From Halorubrum halodurans (GTDB lineage: Archaea; Halobacteriota; Halobacteria; Halobacteriales; Haloferacaceae): a stretch of 55,802 nt of DNA. Below, in pieces: positions 1 through 8,758 of this stretch. Numbering within the stretch: the first letter of the stretch is position 1; each line of letters begins with the position of its first letter. Under the pieces are notes generated by a model. That model made no database searches. It was given only the letters and a program-made list of their open reading frames with translations, and was not told where the DNA came from. A program made the translations under genes and the position numbers. The stretch spans positions 39,050 to 94,851 of the forward strand of contig NZ_NHPJ01000099.1 in the NCBI RefSeq assembly GCF_002252985.1, in the 5' to 3' direction.

Positions 1-728
1 CGGCCGCCGGCGGTCACCGGCTGTCCGGTCACGTCCGCCAGCAGCCCACGGAGGCCCTCCAGGTACCCGGTCGATCGTTCCTCCCGGATCGCCATCGTTC
101 GCTTCCCCGAGTAGCCGGTGCCGCGGTGGGCGACGTAGATGCGGGCGAACGACTCGCGGACCGCGCTCGGGGCGTCCCACACGACCGACGGAAAGGCGTC
201 GAGAGCGATCTTCTCGCCCGCGGGGGCGCCCATCGTGACGAGACACCGACCGAGGACCGAGCCGTCGGCGGTGGGGATCACCTCGGTCGCGCGGTTCTCG
301 TCGTCGACACGCCGAACGACGGTCTCGACGCCGACGCGCCCGAAGGCGTCCCGCACCTCCTCGAGCCCGACGCGCCGGCCGGTCGTCACCGCGGGAACGA
401 ACGTCCGGCTCGTGATGCTCCCGCCCGCGAGGACGTGCGCGAGCAGCTCGACGAGCGCGGCCGCCACGTCGCCGTCCGGATCGGGATCGATCCACCCGTG
501 ATCGGTCGCGGTCCGGACCCCACGGACCGGGTCGGGCATCCCGCCGTCGAGCCAGCCGCGAACCCGGCTCGGCGGGAGATCGAGGGCGTTTCCGACCCGC
601 GTACGCCCGTGGTCGGGGTGGGCGGCGGCGTGCTCCCGAACGCGTCGATAGTCGAGGACCTTCTCCCACGGGTCGGAGTATTCTCGATCGCTGTAGGTAC
701 GGGCGAGGGCCGGGGCCGTGGGTGACAT
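1..728 (-). CDS. HTH / LAGLIDADG-like conserved haloarchaeal protein (3' end outside window)
   Basis: The reading frame opens at ATG 728 (MSPTAPALARTY) and runs off the window start, leaving 242 codons without a stop. Residues about 27-62 look like a helix-turn-helix (GNALDLPPSRVRGWLDGG), with the rule-like spacing of HTH domains that precede LAGLIDADG-like folds in haloarchaeal proteins. The following part (LLAHVLAGGSIT, then FARIYVAHRGTGYSG) resembles those degenerate homing-endonuclease-like domains. It could be a DNA-binding regulator; function unknown. Codon use is GC-rich like the chromosome core. The antisense open frames over the same interval are arginine/aspartate-rich shadows. The frame is certain; the family assignment is tentative. 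Confidence 0.7.
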   Translation of the reverse strand, partial: MSPTAPALARTYSDREYSDPWEKVLDYRRVREHAAAHPDHGRTRVGNALDLPPSRVRGWLDGGMPDPVRGVRTATDHGWIDPDPDGDVAAALVELLAHVLAGGSITSRTFVPAVTTGRRVGLEEVRDAFGRVGVETVVRRVDDENRATEVIPTADGSVLGRCLVTMGAPAGEKIALDAFPSVVWDAPSAVRESFARIYVAHRGTGYSGKRTMAIREERSTGYLEGLRGLLADVTGQPVTAGG

Positions 729-900
729 ACTCGTGACGTCGCGCAAACAGGATTTGAACGTGCCGACTCCGTTTTCAAGGGTGATATTTACGACAGCAGG
801 TACATATACTGGATCCGCCTCCGTTTAGATAGCCAGCAACCGACGAACGCGGATCGGGGGACGCTCGTACCCGCGTTCTCGGCCCCAGCTGGGTTCAATC

Positions 901-1374
901 ATGAAACCAAGCAACCTATTCACGACGGACGACCGCGCCGTGAGCCCCGTTATCGGGGTCATCCTGATGGTCGCAATCACCGTCATTCTGGCCGCCGTCA
1001 TCGGAACGTTCGTCCTCGGACTCGGCGACTCGCTCGGGGACAGTCAGCCGACTGCGCAGCTTAGTGCTGAAGTTACCAATTCGGGATCGAATATCACTGT
1101 TGAACACAGTGGCGGCGATTCAATTGAATCGGGAGCACTGAACGTTATTGTTAGCTCCCCAGATTACAGTAGCTCGTCTGAAGGCACCATCGACCAACGG
1201 TTTAGTGTCGGTGATTCGGTTACTGCTTCCACCAACGGCTCCGATACCGTAGCAGCAAATAGTGAGGAACTCCGGATTCGGGTTATCCACCAACCTAGTG
1301 AGTCGATCCTTCTAGATCGCACGTTCCAGCCCGCAGACGACGTGGTGATCGGAGACCCGATCACTTTCAACTAG
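901..1374 (+). CDS. Archaeal type IV pilin (class III signal peptide)
   Basis: A 157-residue protein with the haloarchaeal pilin N-terminus: a short charged leader with DDRAVSPVIGV, then an unbroken hydrophobic helix (residues about 17-40). The prepilin peptidase should cut just before the SPVIGV segment, and the helix then packs into the pilus core. The rest is a Ser/Thr/Asn-rich beta-type domain with NXS/T sequons typical of glycosylated surface subunits. ATG 901 directly precedes the leader. No good TATA lies at the usual distance; an AT-rich stretch at about 780-815 may be the promoter, giving a leader of roughly 80 nt. The 5' coding part is GC-rich, while the 3' part is visibly richer in A+T, as in the next gene. 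Confidence 0.9.
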   Translation: MKPSNLFTTDDRAVSPVIGVILMVAITVILAAVIGTFVLGLGDSLGDSQPTAQLSAEVTNSGSNITVEHSGGDSIESGALNVIVSSPDYSSSSEGTIDQRFSVGDSVTASTNGSDTVAANSEELRIRVIHQPSESILLDRTFQPADDVVIGDPITFN

Positions 1375-1683
1375 CATCAGATTCTGTCTATCTCCAATTC
1401 GATTTTATGCCGGTCCGGTGCCTGACTCTCAGCGCCGGCGTGTTACACAGTTCTAGTTACGAGATCGTGTTCATCACGACTATTACGGATATCGCTCTTC
1501 TGTAGGAGATTGTTGATACAGTCGTCAGTAGCTGAGCGGAAAGACTGATCGACTTTCTGTACGTCTCTACCGTGGACTTCCAGTTCAATTCATATAACCG
1601 CAAATCGCAAGACAGCAGTCCATCAACAATATGCTACACAAGAGCGTTGTGTTTTATTTATATTCGAATGATAGATTTCGGAT
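1375..1683. other. AT-rich intergenic region with a possible gene remnant
   Basis: 309 bp, clearly richer in A+T than the core genome. On the minus strand, 1443-1589 is an open stretch of about 48 codons (including the segment VHGRDVQKVDQSF) ending in TAA. It has no start codon and an in-frame stop immediately before it. It reads like protein but I do not recognise it; it may be a fragment of a decayed gene. The right end holds the TATA element of the next gene. Confidence 0.4.
1657..1664 (+). promoter_or_regulatory. TATA element of the DUF262 gene
   Basis: TTTATATT centred about 23 bp before ATG 1684, the spacing expected for a leaderless archaeal transcript. It supports the choice of ATG 1684. 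Confidence 0.55.
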
Positions 1684-3390
1684 ATGGCGAACGGGATTGG
1701 ACTCTCTGCGACTGAAGACACAGTCGAACAAGTTCTCACCCGGAACTACCGCTATACCGTTCCGGACTACCAACGTCGCTACTCGTGGGGCGAGGAACAG
1801 TGGGGGGCATTGTGGGCTGATCTGAACTCAATTCGCCCGGACTCAACGCACTTTTTGGGTTCAGTCGTCCTCATTGAGCGCTCAAGTGGCCTGAATGAAC
1901 TGAACAAACTGGAGATTGTTGACGGCCAGCAGCGGATCGCAACGATCACTGTCCTCCTATCGCTAATGCGGGAGAAATACTACGAGCTGGGAGAATCAGA
2001 GCAGGCTGAGGATATCGAGAACAAGTATCTCAAAAAGCAAGATCTTGATCGGAATGAGTATCAGAATCTTACTCTTAGTACGTTCGACAACCCTGATCTG
2101 GAGAAGGTAATCGAGCGGAAGTATGGTAAAATGGATGATGGACAGCTGCGTGAAGCTGTCCAATTCTACGCGAGCAAGCTTGATGACTTAGATGTCGATG
2201 AACTTGATAAGCTTAGAAAGAGACTGTTGGCGTCAGTAACGCTTGTGTCAATCCGGTGTGAGGGCGAGCAGTCCGCGTTCCGACTGTTCGAGACGCTAAA
2301 CGATCGCGGGATGGAGCTCTCTTCTGTCGATCTGATGAAGAACTACACGTTCAGTAAAGCAGCAAGTGCGCCTGATTCAGAGATCGACTACGAGCAAGTC
2401 CAGGATGACTGGGAACGACTCATCAAGACACTCATGCCGAACATGAGTCAGCCGAGTCGCTTTTTCCGACACTACATTATGTCTGCGTCAGAGCCGAATT
2501 ACGATGGCGACGTCTCCGACTACAAGCTCTACGACGAGTTCCAGAAAATTGTTGACTCAAAGCTTCCCGACGCGGGAATTGCGCTGAATGAGTACGTTAC
2601 AGAACTAGCCGACAAGGCAGAACTCTACGCGAAGATCCTCAACCACGAGATCGACATGTACGACGATGCGGGGAACAAGGCGATCAACTCCAAGCTCAAC
2701 GACTTGGAGATCATCAACTCTGTCCAAGCGAGGACACTCATGCTGCGTGTGTTTGAGGAGTATAATACGGCGAATAAAGTAATGGAGAGTCTGCTCCTAT
2801 TGGAAAGTTTCCTGATGCGGTGGAAAGTATCTAGCTATCCGACTGGTGGAGAACTCGATCGGATTTATTCCCGAATCTGCTCTGAGGCCTTCGAGAAAGA
2901 GAACTCGATCCGCGAGATCTACAGTGGACTCTCGGATCGGTGCCCCAGCGACGAGGAGTTCATCGCGTCCATCGAGAACAAGCGAGTCCGGCTGAACGAT
3001 CGGACGAGTTACATCCTCAAACGGCTTGAGATGGATTACTACAACGGCACGGAGCTGGATCTGGATAAACTCGATCGGGAGCATATCGCTCCACGAGCAT
3101 CGTTTACGGCCAAAAAGTACAGCGCATGGCCCTCTACACTCGGCACTACCGAAGCCCAGTTCGAGCAGTTCCGGGATAAGCTGGGGAATCTCACGTTACT
3201 TGAGACGGATAAGAACATCTCGATTGGAGCCGATCCGTTTGAAAAAAAGCAAGAAGCATACGCTGAGTCAAAGCTTCAGATGAACCAGCAGCTGTGCGAG
3301 GATTACGACAACTGGGGTACAGACGAAATCGATCAGCGAACTTCTGAGTTGGCCAACGCGATGGTTCAGATATGGAACTTAGATGCTTAG
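1684..3390 (+). CDS. DUF262/DUF1524 protein, GmrSD-like restriction endonuclease (single-chain)
   Basis: A 568-residue protein with the two domains of GmrSD-type (type IV, modification-dependent) restriction enzymes in one chain. The N-terminal DUF262 (ParB-like, nucleotide-using) part shows VPDYQRRYSW (26-35), the motif VDGQQR (79-84) and FETLNDRG (202-209). The C-terminal DUF1524 part shows the His-Me finger signature EHIAP (466-470), followed by GNLTLL (501-506). Related enzymes cut phage DNA carrying modified bases; the substrate here is unknown. The gene stands alone, with no methyltransferase beside it, as expected for type IV systems. Base composition is markedly lower in GC than the core genes, and it lies in an AT-rich segment ending at a tRNA gene, consistent with acquisition by transfer. 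Confidence 0.9.
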   Translation: MANGIGLSATEDTVEQVLTRNYRYTVPDYQRRYSWGEEQWGALWADLNSIRPDSTHFLGSVVLIERSSGLNELNKLEIVDGQQRIATITVLLSLMREKYYELGESEQAEDIENKYLKKQDLDRNEYQNLTLSTFDNPDLEKVIERKYGKMDDGQLREAVQFYASKLDDLDVDELDKLRKRLLASVTLVSIRCEGEQSAFRLFETLNDRGMELSSVDLMKNYTFSKAASAPDSEIDYEQVQDDWERLIKTLMPNMSQPSRFFRHYIMSASEPNYDGDVSDYKLYDEFQKIVDSKLPDAGIALNEYVTELADKAELYAKILNHEIDMYDDAGNKAINSKLNDLEIINSVQARTLMLRVFEEYNTANKVMESLLLLESFLMRWKVSSYPTGGELDRIYSRICSEAFEKENSIREIYSGLSDRCPSDEEFIASIENKRVRLNDRTSYILKRLEMDYYNGTELDLDKLDREHIAPRASFTAKKYSAWPSTLGTTEAQFEQFRDKLGNLTLLETDKNISIGADPFEKKQEAYAESKLQMNQQLCEDYDNWGTDEIDQRTSELANAMVQIWNLDA

Positions 3391-3942
3391 GAAACTACCG
3401 GCTCCAATAACAAAACACGAAATGTAAAAATAGTATTATTTTATATATGAGTACATTAGTTAGATACTCAAAGTTCTATAAAGTTGATTTTCGTGTTTCT
3501 GAGATGCGTTAATCAGAATACCAGGAAATTTGGAAACAATCACATGGTCGCTGGTTCGCGCGTGTTTTTTATACAAACCGTCTACAAACGCCTATGCTAA
3601 TCGGGGCAGATACTCCGCAAAAATTCAGCTTCTGGATTGACTAGAACGGGAGTTACATAATATGAAACTCCGAAGAGACGACAAGATACAGATTACGGTC
3701 TAACAGAGATCAAGTTCCACACACCCCCCGCCGTGTCAACAGTGTCTCATCGGACACGGCTACTGCGGACACCATGGAGTGCTTTGTATGGCCCGCAAAT
3801 AATTAGTGGCGTCCGCGCGGATACACACGTAGCTCGCGTCAATGATTGAACGAGTGGAACGCAAGGATTTCCGCCCGAAAACAGTCCACAGACGGAGCGA
3901 ACCTGACGCCGTCTGTTCCTTTCAGAACAGGCGATCCGGTGA
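3391..3942. other. AT-rich non-coding stretch between the restriction gene and tRNA-Ala
   Basis: 552 bp rich in A+T with many stops in all frames. I see no gene, no integrase fragment and no clear terminal repeat. A TATA-like run (ATTTTATATATGAG, about 3438-3451) and another (TTTTTTATAC, about 3566-3575) are present, but no substantial reading frame follows them. It looks like decayed or acquired DNA. Confidence 0.5.
3913..3930. terminator. Perfect 6-bp hairpin downstream of tRNA-Ala
   Basis: CTGTTC (3913-3918) and GAACAG (3925-3930) form a perfect stem with a 6-nt loop, 12 bp beyond the tRNA 3' end on the tRNA's strand. A role in transcript ending or 3' processing is inference; no strong T-run follows. 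Confidence 0.3.
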
Positions 3943-4014
3943 TGGACTCGCGGGGATTTGAACCCCGGGCCTCTTCCTTGCGAAGGAAGCGATCTGCCGC
4001 TGATCTACGAGCCC
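3943..4014 (-). tRNA. tRNA-Ala (anticodon CGC)
   Basis: Read on the minus strand from 4014 to 3943 (72 nt). The acceptor stem GGGCTCG/CGAGTCC carries the G3:U70 wobble pair that is the alanine identity element. The anticodon stem CTTCC/GGAAG encloses the loop TTCGCAA, giving anticodon CGC, which reads GCG. The T-arm has GGTTCAAATCC. The discriminator base is A, and CCA is not encoded. No intron. Confidence 0.95.
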
Positions 4015-4048
4015 GCACCCGAAACGAGTCCCCGTCCGTACTTGTACC

Positions 4049-4056
4049 TTACTTTT
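4049..4056 (-). promoter_or_regulatory. TATA-like element of tRNA-Ala
   Basis: AAAAGTAA on the minus strand, centred about 38 bp before the tRNA 5' end. The distance fits a short 5' leader removed by RNase P. The remainder of 4015-4260 shows no gene. Confidence 0.4.
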
Positions 4057-4260
4057 CGCCGATCCCCGAGCGGGAGGTTCACACCCGACGAGCTGGGCCG
4101 GGATCGCCACGACCGCCGCGACCGACGCCCTTAGGTGGCCGCCGACCCGAGTTCGACCCGAAGCGGGCGGATCGCGCGTCCCGATCCCACACCTCGTAAC
4201 GATTCTGAGATCCATCGCATATTCGTTATACTTTTGCGTGCGGGCTCCCTCGATCGAGGC

Positions 4261-5043
4261 ATGTCAGAAGCGACGGCGGCGGCCGACCCGGCGGCGATGG
4301 CGGCGTTGAAACACGTCGCGCTCGCGGGCGGGTTGACCGAGACGAAGGTGTCGTGTGCGGCGCTCGGCGACCGCCTCGACGCGTCGACCCAGACCGCCTC
4401 CAGACGCCTCCAGACGCTCGAGTCCGCGGGGCTGCTCGAACGCGACGTGGTCGGCGACGGCCAGTGGGTCCGGGTCACCGACGCGGGCGAGGCCGCCCTC
4501 CGCGGCGAGTACGCCGACTACCGCCGGCTCTTCGAGAGCGACGTCGAACTCGTCCTCCGGGGGGCCGTCACCGGCGGGATGGGCGAGGGCCGCCACTACA
4601 TCACCCTGCCGGGGTACGCGGCGCAGTTCGCCGCCCGGCTGGGGTACGAGCCGTTCCCCGGCACGCTCAACCTCGAACTCGACGCGGAGAGCGTCCGCCG
4701 GCGCGGCGAGATCGCGGGGATCGACGCCGTCCCGATCGACGCCTGGGAGGACGAGGACCGCACCTACGGCGCGGCCGCGTGTTACGCCGTCACGCTCGTC
4801 GCCGACGACGGGCGCTACGAGGACGGCCACGCGATCGTCCCCGACCGCACCCACCACGACGACGACAAACTGGAGGTGATCGCCCCCGACGAGCTCCGGG
4901 CGGAGCTCGATCTGACGGACGGCGACACGATCGAGGTCCGCGTCGAGGCGACGTCGCGGGCGGACGCGCCCGACGACCCGGACGCGTTCGAGGACTCCGG
5001 CGAGCCGGAGGACCCCGACGAGCCGCTCGGGGAGGTGGCCTGA
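4261..5043 (+). CDS. rbkR: RbkR: HTH regulator fused to CTP-dependent riboflavin kinase
   Basis: A 260-residue two-domain protein. The N-terminal winged HTH (about 12-80; DASTQTASRRLQTLESAGLL) binds DNA, and the C-terminal archaeal riboflavin kinase domain (about 95-232) makes FMN from riboflavin using CTP. Kinase landmarks are GGMGEGRHYI and PFPGTLNLEL. In archaea this family represses riboflavin genes and responds to FMN. A TATA (4226-4233) about 30 bp upstream supports ATG 4261 over upstream starts. Its stop overlaps the start of ribB by one base (TGATG), so the two are co-transcribed and probably autoregulated. The last 25 residues are an acidic tail. Confidence 0.93.
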   Translation: MSEATAAADPAAMAALKHVALAGGLTETKVSCAALGDRLDASTQTASRRLQTLESAGLLERDVVGDGQWVRVTDAGEAALRGEYADYRRLFESDVELVLRGAVTGGMGEGRHYITLPGYAAQFAARLGYEPFPGTLNLELDAESVRRRGEIAGIDAVPIDAWEDEDRTYGAAACYAVTLVADDGRYEDGHAIVPDRTHHDDDKLEVIAPDELRAELDLTDGDTIEVRVEATSRADAPDDPDAFEDSGEPEDPDEPLGEVA

Positions 5044-5810
5044 TGCGCGCCGACGCCGAGGGTTCCGAGGCGGAGCCCGACCCGGCCGACGCGCCGGCGA
5101 CGGTCGGCGATGCGGACGGTGACGACGGGAACGCCGACCGGGACGCGACCGCCGCGGTCGACCGCGCGCTGGCGGCGTTCCGCGCCGGCGACCCGGTCTG
5201 TGTCCACGACTTCGCGGACCGCGAGGGGGAGACGGACATCGTCTACCCCGCGGGCGCGGTCGACGCCGCGGCGGTGGCGCACATGCGCAACGACGCCGGC
5301 GGGCTGATCTGCGTCGCCGTCGACGACGCGGTCGCGGACGCGTTCGGGCTCCCGTTCCTCGCGGACGCGCTCGATCACCCCGCCGTGAACGACGACCCGG
5401 CCTACGACGACCGCTCCTCGTTCTCGCTGCCGGTGAACCACCGCGAGACGTTCACGGGGATCACGGACGCGGACCGGGCGCTGACGATCACGGAGGTGGC
5501 GCACGCGGCCGCGGCGGCCGCCGCCGACCCCGACGGGTACACCCCCGAGGACTTCGCGGCGTCGTTCCGCGCGCCCGGCCACGTCCACGTCCTGCGCGGC
5601 GCGGTCGAGGGACTCGCGGACCGCGTGGGTCACACCGAACTGGGGCTGGCGCTCGCCGAGGCGGTCGACGCCGCGCCCGCCGCCGTGGTGTGTGAGATGC
5701 TCGACGACGAGACCGGCGACGCGCTCGCGCCCGCCGACGCCGCCGCCTACGCGGAGCGGCGCGGGATCCCCTACGTCGAGGGCGCGGCCCTCGTCGAGGC
5801 GCTGCGGTGA
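5043..5810 (+). CDS. ribB: 3,4-dihydroxy-2-butanone 4-phosphate synthase
   Basis: 255 residues. The enzyme converts ribulose 5-phosphate into dihydroxybutanone phosphate plus formate, the four-carbon donor for the riboflavin ring. After an acidic, low-complexity N-terminus of about 35 residues, the family motifs follow: DREGETDIVYPA (acidic active-site loop), MRNDAGGLICVAV, then a conserved core with HVHVLRGA and HTELGLALAEA. Translation is coupled to rbkR through the TGATG overlap, so a kinase and a biosynthetic enzyme of one pathway form a two-gene operon. Confidence 0.93.
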   Translation: MRADAEGSEAEPDPADAPATVGDADGDDGNADRDATAAVDRALAAFRAGDPVCVHDFADREGETDIVYPAGAVDAAAVAHMRNDAGGLICVAVDDAVADAFGLPFLADALDHPAVNDDPAYDDRSSFSLPVNHRETFTGITDADRALTITEVAHAAAAAAADPDGYTPEDFAASFRAPGHVHVLRGAVEGLADRVGHTELGLALAEAVDAAPAAVVCEMLDDETGDALAPADAAAYAERRGIPYVEGAALVEALR

Positions 5811-5830
5811 ACCGGTCGGGGTCAAGCCCC

Positions 5831-5844
5831 GAGGCGCTCGCCTC
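5831..5844. terminator. Small hairpin after ribB
   Basis: GAGGCG and CGCCTC form a 6-bp stem with a 2-nt loop, 21 bp after the ribB stop. Possible transcript end; weak evidence. Confidence 0.25.
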
Positions 5845-5916
5845 GCTCATCCGTGGATCCGGCGGGGCGGGGTGGTATGTCATAATTTTAAGCCCGGACG
5901 CATCGAGTTCGGTAGT

Positions 5917-6846
5917 ATGGGCTTCGACGAGATGGACGTCGACACGATCTGGAAGAACGGGGAGTTCCTCGACTGGGAGGACGCGACCACCCACGTCCTC
6001 ACGCACGCGCTCCACTACGGCACCGGCGTGTTCGAGGGGCTCCGGAGCTACGAGACCGAGGAGGGAACCGCGGTCTTCCGGCTCGAGGAGCACCTCGACC
6101 GCCTCTTCGACTCCGCGAAGATGTACGACATGGAGATCGAACACTCCCGCGAGGAGATCACGGAGGCGATCCTCGAACTCCTCGACCGGCAGGACCTGAC
6201 CTCCTGTTACATCCGGCCGATCGCCTACTACGGCTACGACTCGCTCGGCGTCTCGCCGGGCGACTGCCCGACCGACCTCGTCCTCGCGGCCTGGCCGTGG
6301 GGGACGTACCTCGGCGAGGAGGCCTTAGAGGAGGGCGTCGACGTGATGGTCTCCTCCTGGCGGAAACACGCCTCCTCGCAGGTCCCGACGAACGTGAAGA
6401 CCACCGGGCTCTACGTCAACTCCATGCTCGCCGGCGAGGAGGCCCGCCGGAACGGCTACGTCGAGGCGATCGTCTTAAACAAGGAGGGGAACGTCGCGGA
6501 GGGGCCGGGCGAGAACGTCTTCATGGTCAACGACGGCGAGGTGTACACCACCGGCCAGGCGCAGTCGATCCTCGAGGGGATCACCCGCGACACCGTGATC
6601 ACGCTGGCCGAGGAGCGCGGCTACACCGTCCACGACGAGGCCGTCATCTCGCGGGGGCAGCTGTACACCGCCGACGAGCTGTTCTTCACCGGCTCGGCAG
6701 CCGAGGTGACGCCGATCCGCTCCGTCGACGACACGGAGATCGGGAACGGCAGCCGCGGCCCGGTGACCGAGGAGCTCCAGGAGGCGTTCTTCGAGGTCAT
6801 CGAGCGCCGGACCGACGACCACGACGAGTGGTTCACGTACCTCTAG
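5917..6846 (+). CDS. ilvE: Branched-chain amino acid aminotransferase
   Basis: 309 residues, the usual length for fold-type IV PLP aminotransferases. It transfers the amino group between glutamate and the keto acids of Leu, Ile and Val. Visible features: HALHYGTGVFEGLRSY (30-45), the PLP lysine K161 in TNVKTTGLYVN, and the cofactor-phosphate motif AEGPGENVF (194-202). A TATA (CATAATTTTAAG, about 5881-5892) about 30 bp upstream supports ATG 5917. Monocistronic; next gene is on the opposite strand. Confidence 0.95.
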   Translation: MGFDEMDVDTIWKNGEFLDWEDATTHVLTHALHYGTGVFEGLRSYETEEGTAVFRLEEHLDRLFDSAKMYDMEIEHSREEITEAILELLDRQDLTSCYIRPIAYYGYDSLGVSPGDCPTDLVLAAWPWGTYLGEEALEEGVDVMVSSWRKHASSQVPTNVKTTGLYVNSMLAGEEARRNGYVEAIVLNKEGNVAEGPGENVFMVNDGEVYTTGQAQSILEGITRDTVITLAEERGYTVHDEAVISRGQLYTADELFFTGSAAEVTPIRSVDDTEIGNGSRGPVTEELQEAFFEVIERRTDDHDEWFTYL

Positions 6847-6915
6847 GCCGGCTCACGACGGGGTGACCCCGCCGCGACGGTGACCCCCTCGCCGCGAACC
6901 GGCGGCGCGGGTCCG

Positions 6916-7653
6916 TCACGACCCGGACGTCCCGGTCGATCCGTCCGCGTCCCCGGTCGAGGTCCCGCCGTCGCCCTCCGGGCGCTCCCCCGCCGCCTTC
7001 CCCGGCTGCCCGACGCCGGGACGGTGGTCCTCCGGTCCGTCGTCCGCGGGCGGCCGCTCCTCCTCGACGGGGATCTGGTGGGCGGACTCGCCGAAGCCGG
7101 CCGAGAGGATCCGCGTCATCCCCTCCTCGACGCTCTCGCCGGTGTCCTCGACCCGCTCGGGCTCGACCTCGATGACGAAGCCGGTGGTGATGTTCGGGGC
7201 GGTCGGCATGAAGAGGACGATCTTCCCGTCGCGGGTCTTCTTGCCCGTCCGGAACGCGGTCATCCGGATGCCGGGCCACGTCTCGAGGTACACCGGGTTC
7301 TGGAGCTCGTCGGTGCCGGAGATGGCGGTCTCGGCCGCCAGCTTCGAGGCGTTGTACACCACGCGCAGCGCGGGGATCCGGTTTATCGCGTCGTCGACCT
7401 TCGCCTCCGCGAGCCGGCCGAGCGTCGTCCGCATGAAGTACCCGACCGCGAGCACGAGCGTCGAGAGGACCGCGATGGCGATGACGACCCGCGAGACGGG
7501 CTCCAGCGGAGCGGGGATCGCGTCGGGCTGGAGCGCGTCGATGAGCGGGATCGACGCGATGTGGAGGTAGATCCACCGAACGACGAGGAGCAGAACGAGG
7601 AGCGGGGCCAACACGATGAGCCCGCTGGCGAAGTCGCGTTTCCACGTGGACAT
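6916..7653 (-). CDS. DUF502 family membrane protein
   Basis: 245 residues. Two hydrophobic helices (about 9-30 and 55-75) anchor the protein; a conserved soluble DUF502 core follows ([35 protein letters not shown]). The last 60 or so residues are acidic, Pro/Gly-rich and probably disordered. A TATA-like CTCTTAAGCG (minus strand, about 7680-7689) lies about 30 bp before ATG 7653. The molecular role of DUF502 is unknown; it occurs in bacteria, archaea and plants. Confidence 0.88.
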   Translation of the reverse strand: MSTWKRDFASGLIVLAPLLVLLLVVRWIYLHIASIPLIDALQPDAIPAPLEPVSRVVIAIAVLSTLVLAVGYFMRTTLGRLAEAKVDDAINRIPALRVVYNASKLAAETAISGTDELQNPVYLETWPGIRMTAFRTGKKTRDGKIVLFMPTAPNITTGFVIEVEPERVEDTGESVEEGMTRILSAGFGESAHQIPVEEERPPADDGPEDHRPGVGQPGKAAGERPEGDGGTSTGDADGSTGTSGS

Positions 7654-7774
7654 CTATCGTCCCGGTATGCGACGGGGACGCTTAAGAGGGCTTCTCATGT
7701 CGGGCGAGCGAGTGGTCGCCGGGCGGGCCGCGTCCGGGCACGCCGACGTCGACGGCGACCCGCGTGGCGGGGGC

Positions 7775-8614
7775 TCAGCGACCGACGACCGCCCGCAGGG
7801 CGAACGTGAGGTTCTCCTTGCGCTCGCGCACGCGACGGTAGAAGTACGAGAGCCACTTGCCGCCGTAGGGCGCGTACTGGTTCACCGCGACGCCCTGCCG
7901 CGCGAGGTCGCGCTGGGCGTCCTCGCGGACGCCCATCAGCATCTGGATCTCGTAGTCGGTGTCGTGTTCGGCCCCGAGCCGGTTGGCGAGCGAGATCATC
8001 GCGGGGTCGTGGCTGCCGACGGCGACCCCCCGGTCACGGTGCTCGAAGAGGAACTCGATGTCGCCGCGGTACGCCTCGTCGACGTCAGCCTTGTCCGTGT
8101 AGGCGATCGAGTCGGGCTCGTCGTACGCCCCCTTCACGAGCCGGACCACGCCGGGGACGTCGACGAGGCGCTCGAGGTCCTCGCGGGTCCGTTTGAGGTT
8201 CGACTGGACGCACTGGCCGACGCTCCAGGGGTAGTCGGCCGCGATCGACTCGAAGGCGTCGAGGGTGGCGTCCGTGGTGTCGGCGTCCTCCATGTCACAC
8301 CAGACGAACGCGTCGCGCTCGTGGGCGTGGGCGACCAGGTCGCGGTACTGCTCCTCGAAGAGGTCGGCGGAGACGTCGAGGCCGATCTGCGAGGGCTTCA
8401 CGGAGATACAGGCGTCGAGGTCCGTGCCGGCCAGGTCGTCGAGGAGCCGTCGGTACGCGTCCGCGTCGGCGCGGGCGTCCGCGGGGTCGTCGTAGTGTTC
8501 CCCGAGCAGGTTCAGGATGACGCCGATGCCCTCCTCGTTGCGGGCCCGTGCGTGGTCGAGCGCCTCGGGAACGCTCTCGCCGGCGACGAACCGGCGCGCG
8601 ATCGGGGGGATCAT
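7775..8614 (-). CDS. Proline dehydrogenase (monofunctional)
   Basis: 279 residues, typical of the stand-alone FAD-dependent enzyme that oxidises proline to pyrroline-5-carboxylate, the first step of proline catabolism. The TIM-barrel motif [10 protein letters not shown] and the C-terminal [12 protein letters not shown] (the RRxxE-type substrate site) are present. The partner pyrroline-5-carboxylate dehydrogenase is not in the window. Divergent from carS. Confidence 0.92.
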   Translation of the reverse strand: MIPPIARRFVAGESVPEALDHARARNEEGIGVILNLLGEHYDDPADARADADAYRRLLDDLAGTDLDACISVKPSQIGLDVSADLFEEQYRDLVAHAHERDAFVWCDMEDADTTDATLDAFESIAADYPWSVGQCVQSNLKRTREDLERLVDVPGVVRLVKGAYDEPDSIAYTDKADVDEAYRGDIEFLFEHRDRGVAVGSHDPAMISLANRLGAEHDTDYEIQMLMGVREDAQRDLARQGVAVNQYAPYGGKWLSYFYRRVRERKENLTFALRAVVGR

Positions 8615-8758
8615 ACCGGGAGGAGGACGTCGCCCGACTTGAGCGTTGTCACCCGTCGATCCGAGCGGACGTCGAGGGTCGGCCGCCCGTGCCCTCTCGG
8701 ATCCGCGGCCCCTCGTTGGATCCGCGGTTTATATGACCCGGACGGGCGTGGGGCCGGC

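Noticed and set aside
126..725. Plus-strand frames opposite the first gene
   Set aside because: Arg/Asp/Gly-rich shadows of the minus-strand HTH gene.
750..759. Ten-base match to the tRNA-Ala T-arm as an attachment site
   Set aside because: Too short and not extended by flanking similarity; the T-arm motif is common. Kept only as a hint within the island finding.
1443..1589. Protein-like minus-strand fragment as a gene
   Set aside because: No start codon, immediate upstream stop, not recognised; described only as a possible remnant.
3846..4215. Open frames on both strands over tRNA-Ala
   Set aside because: They run through the tRNA structure and have no TATA or family similarity.
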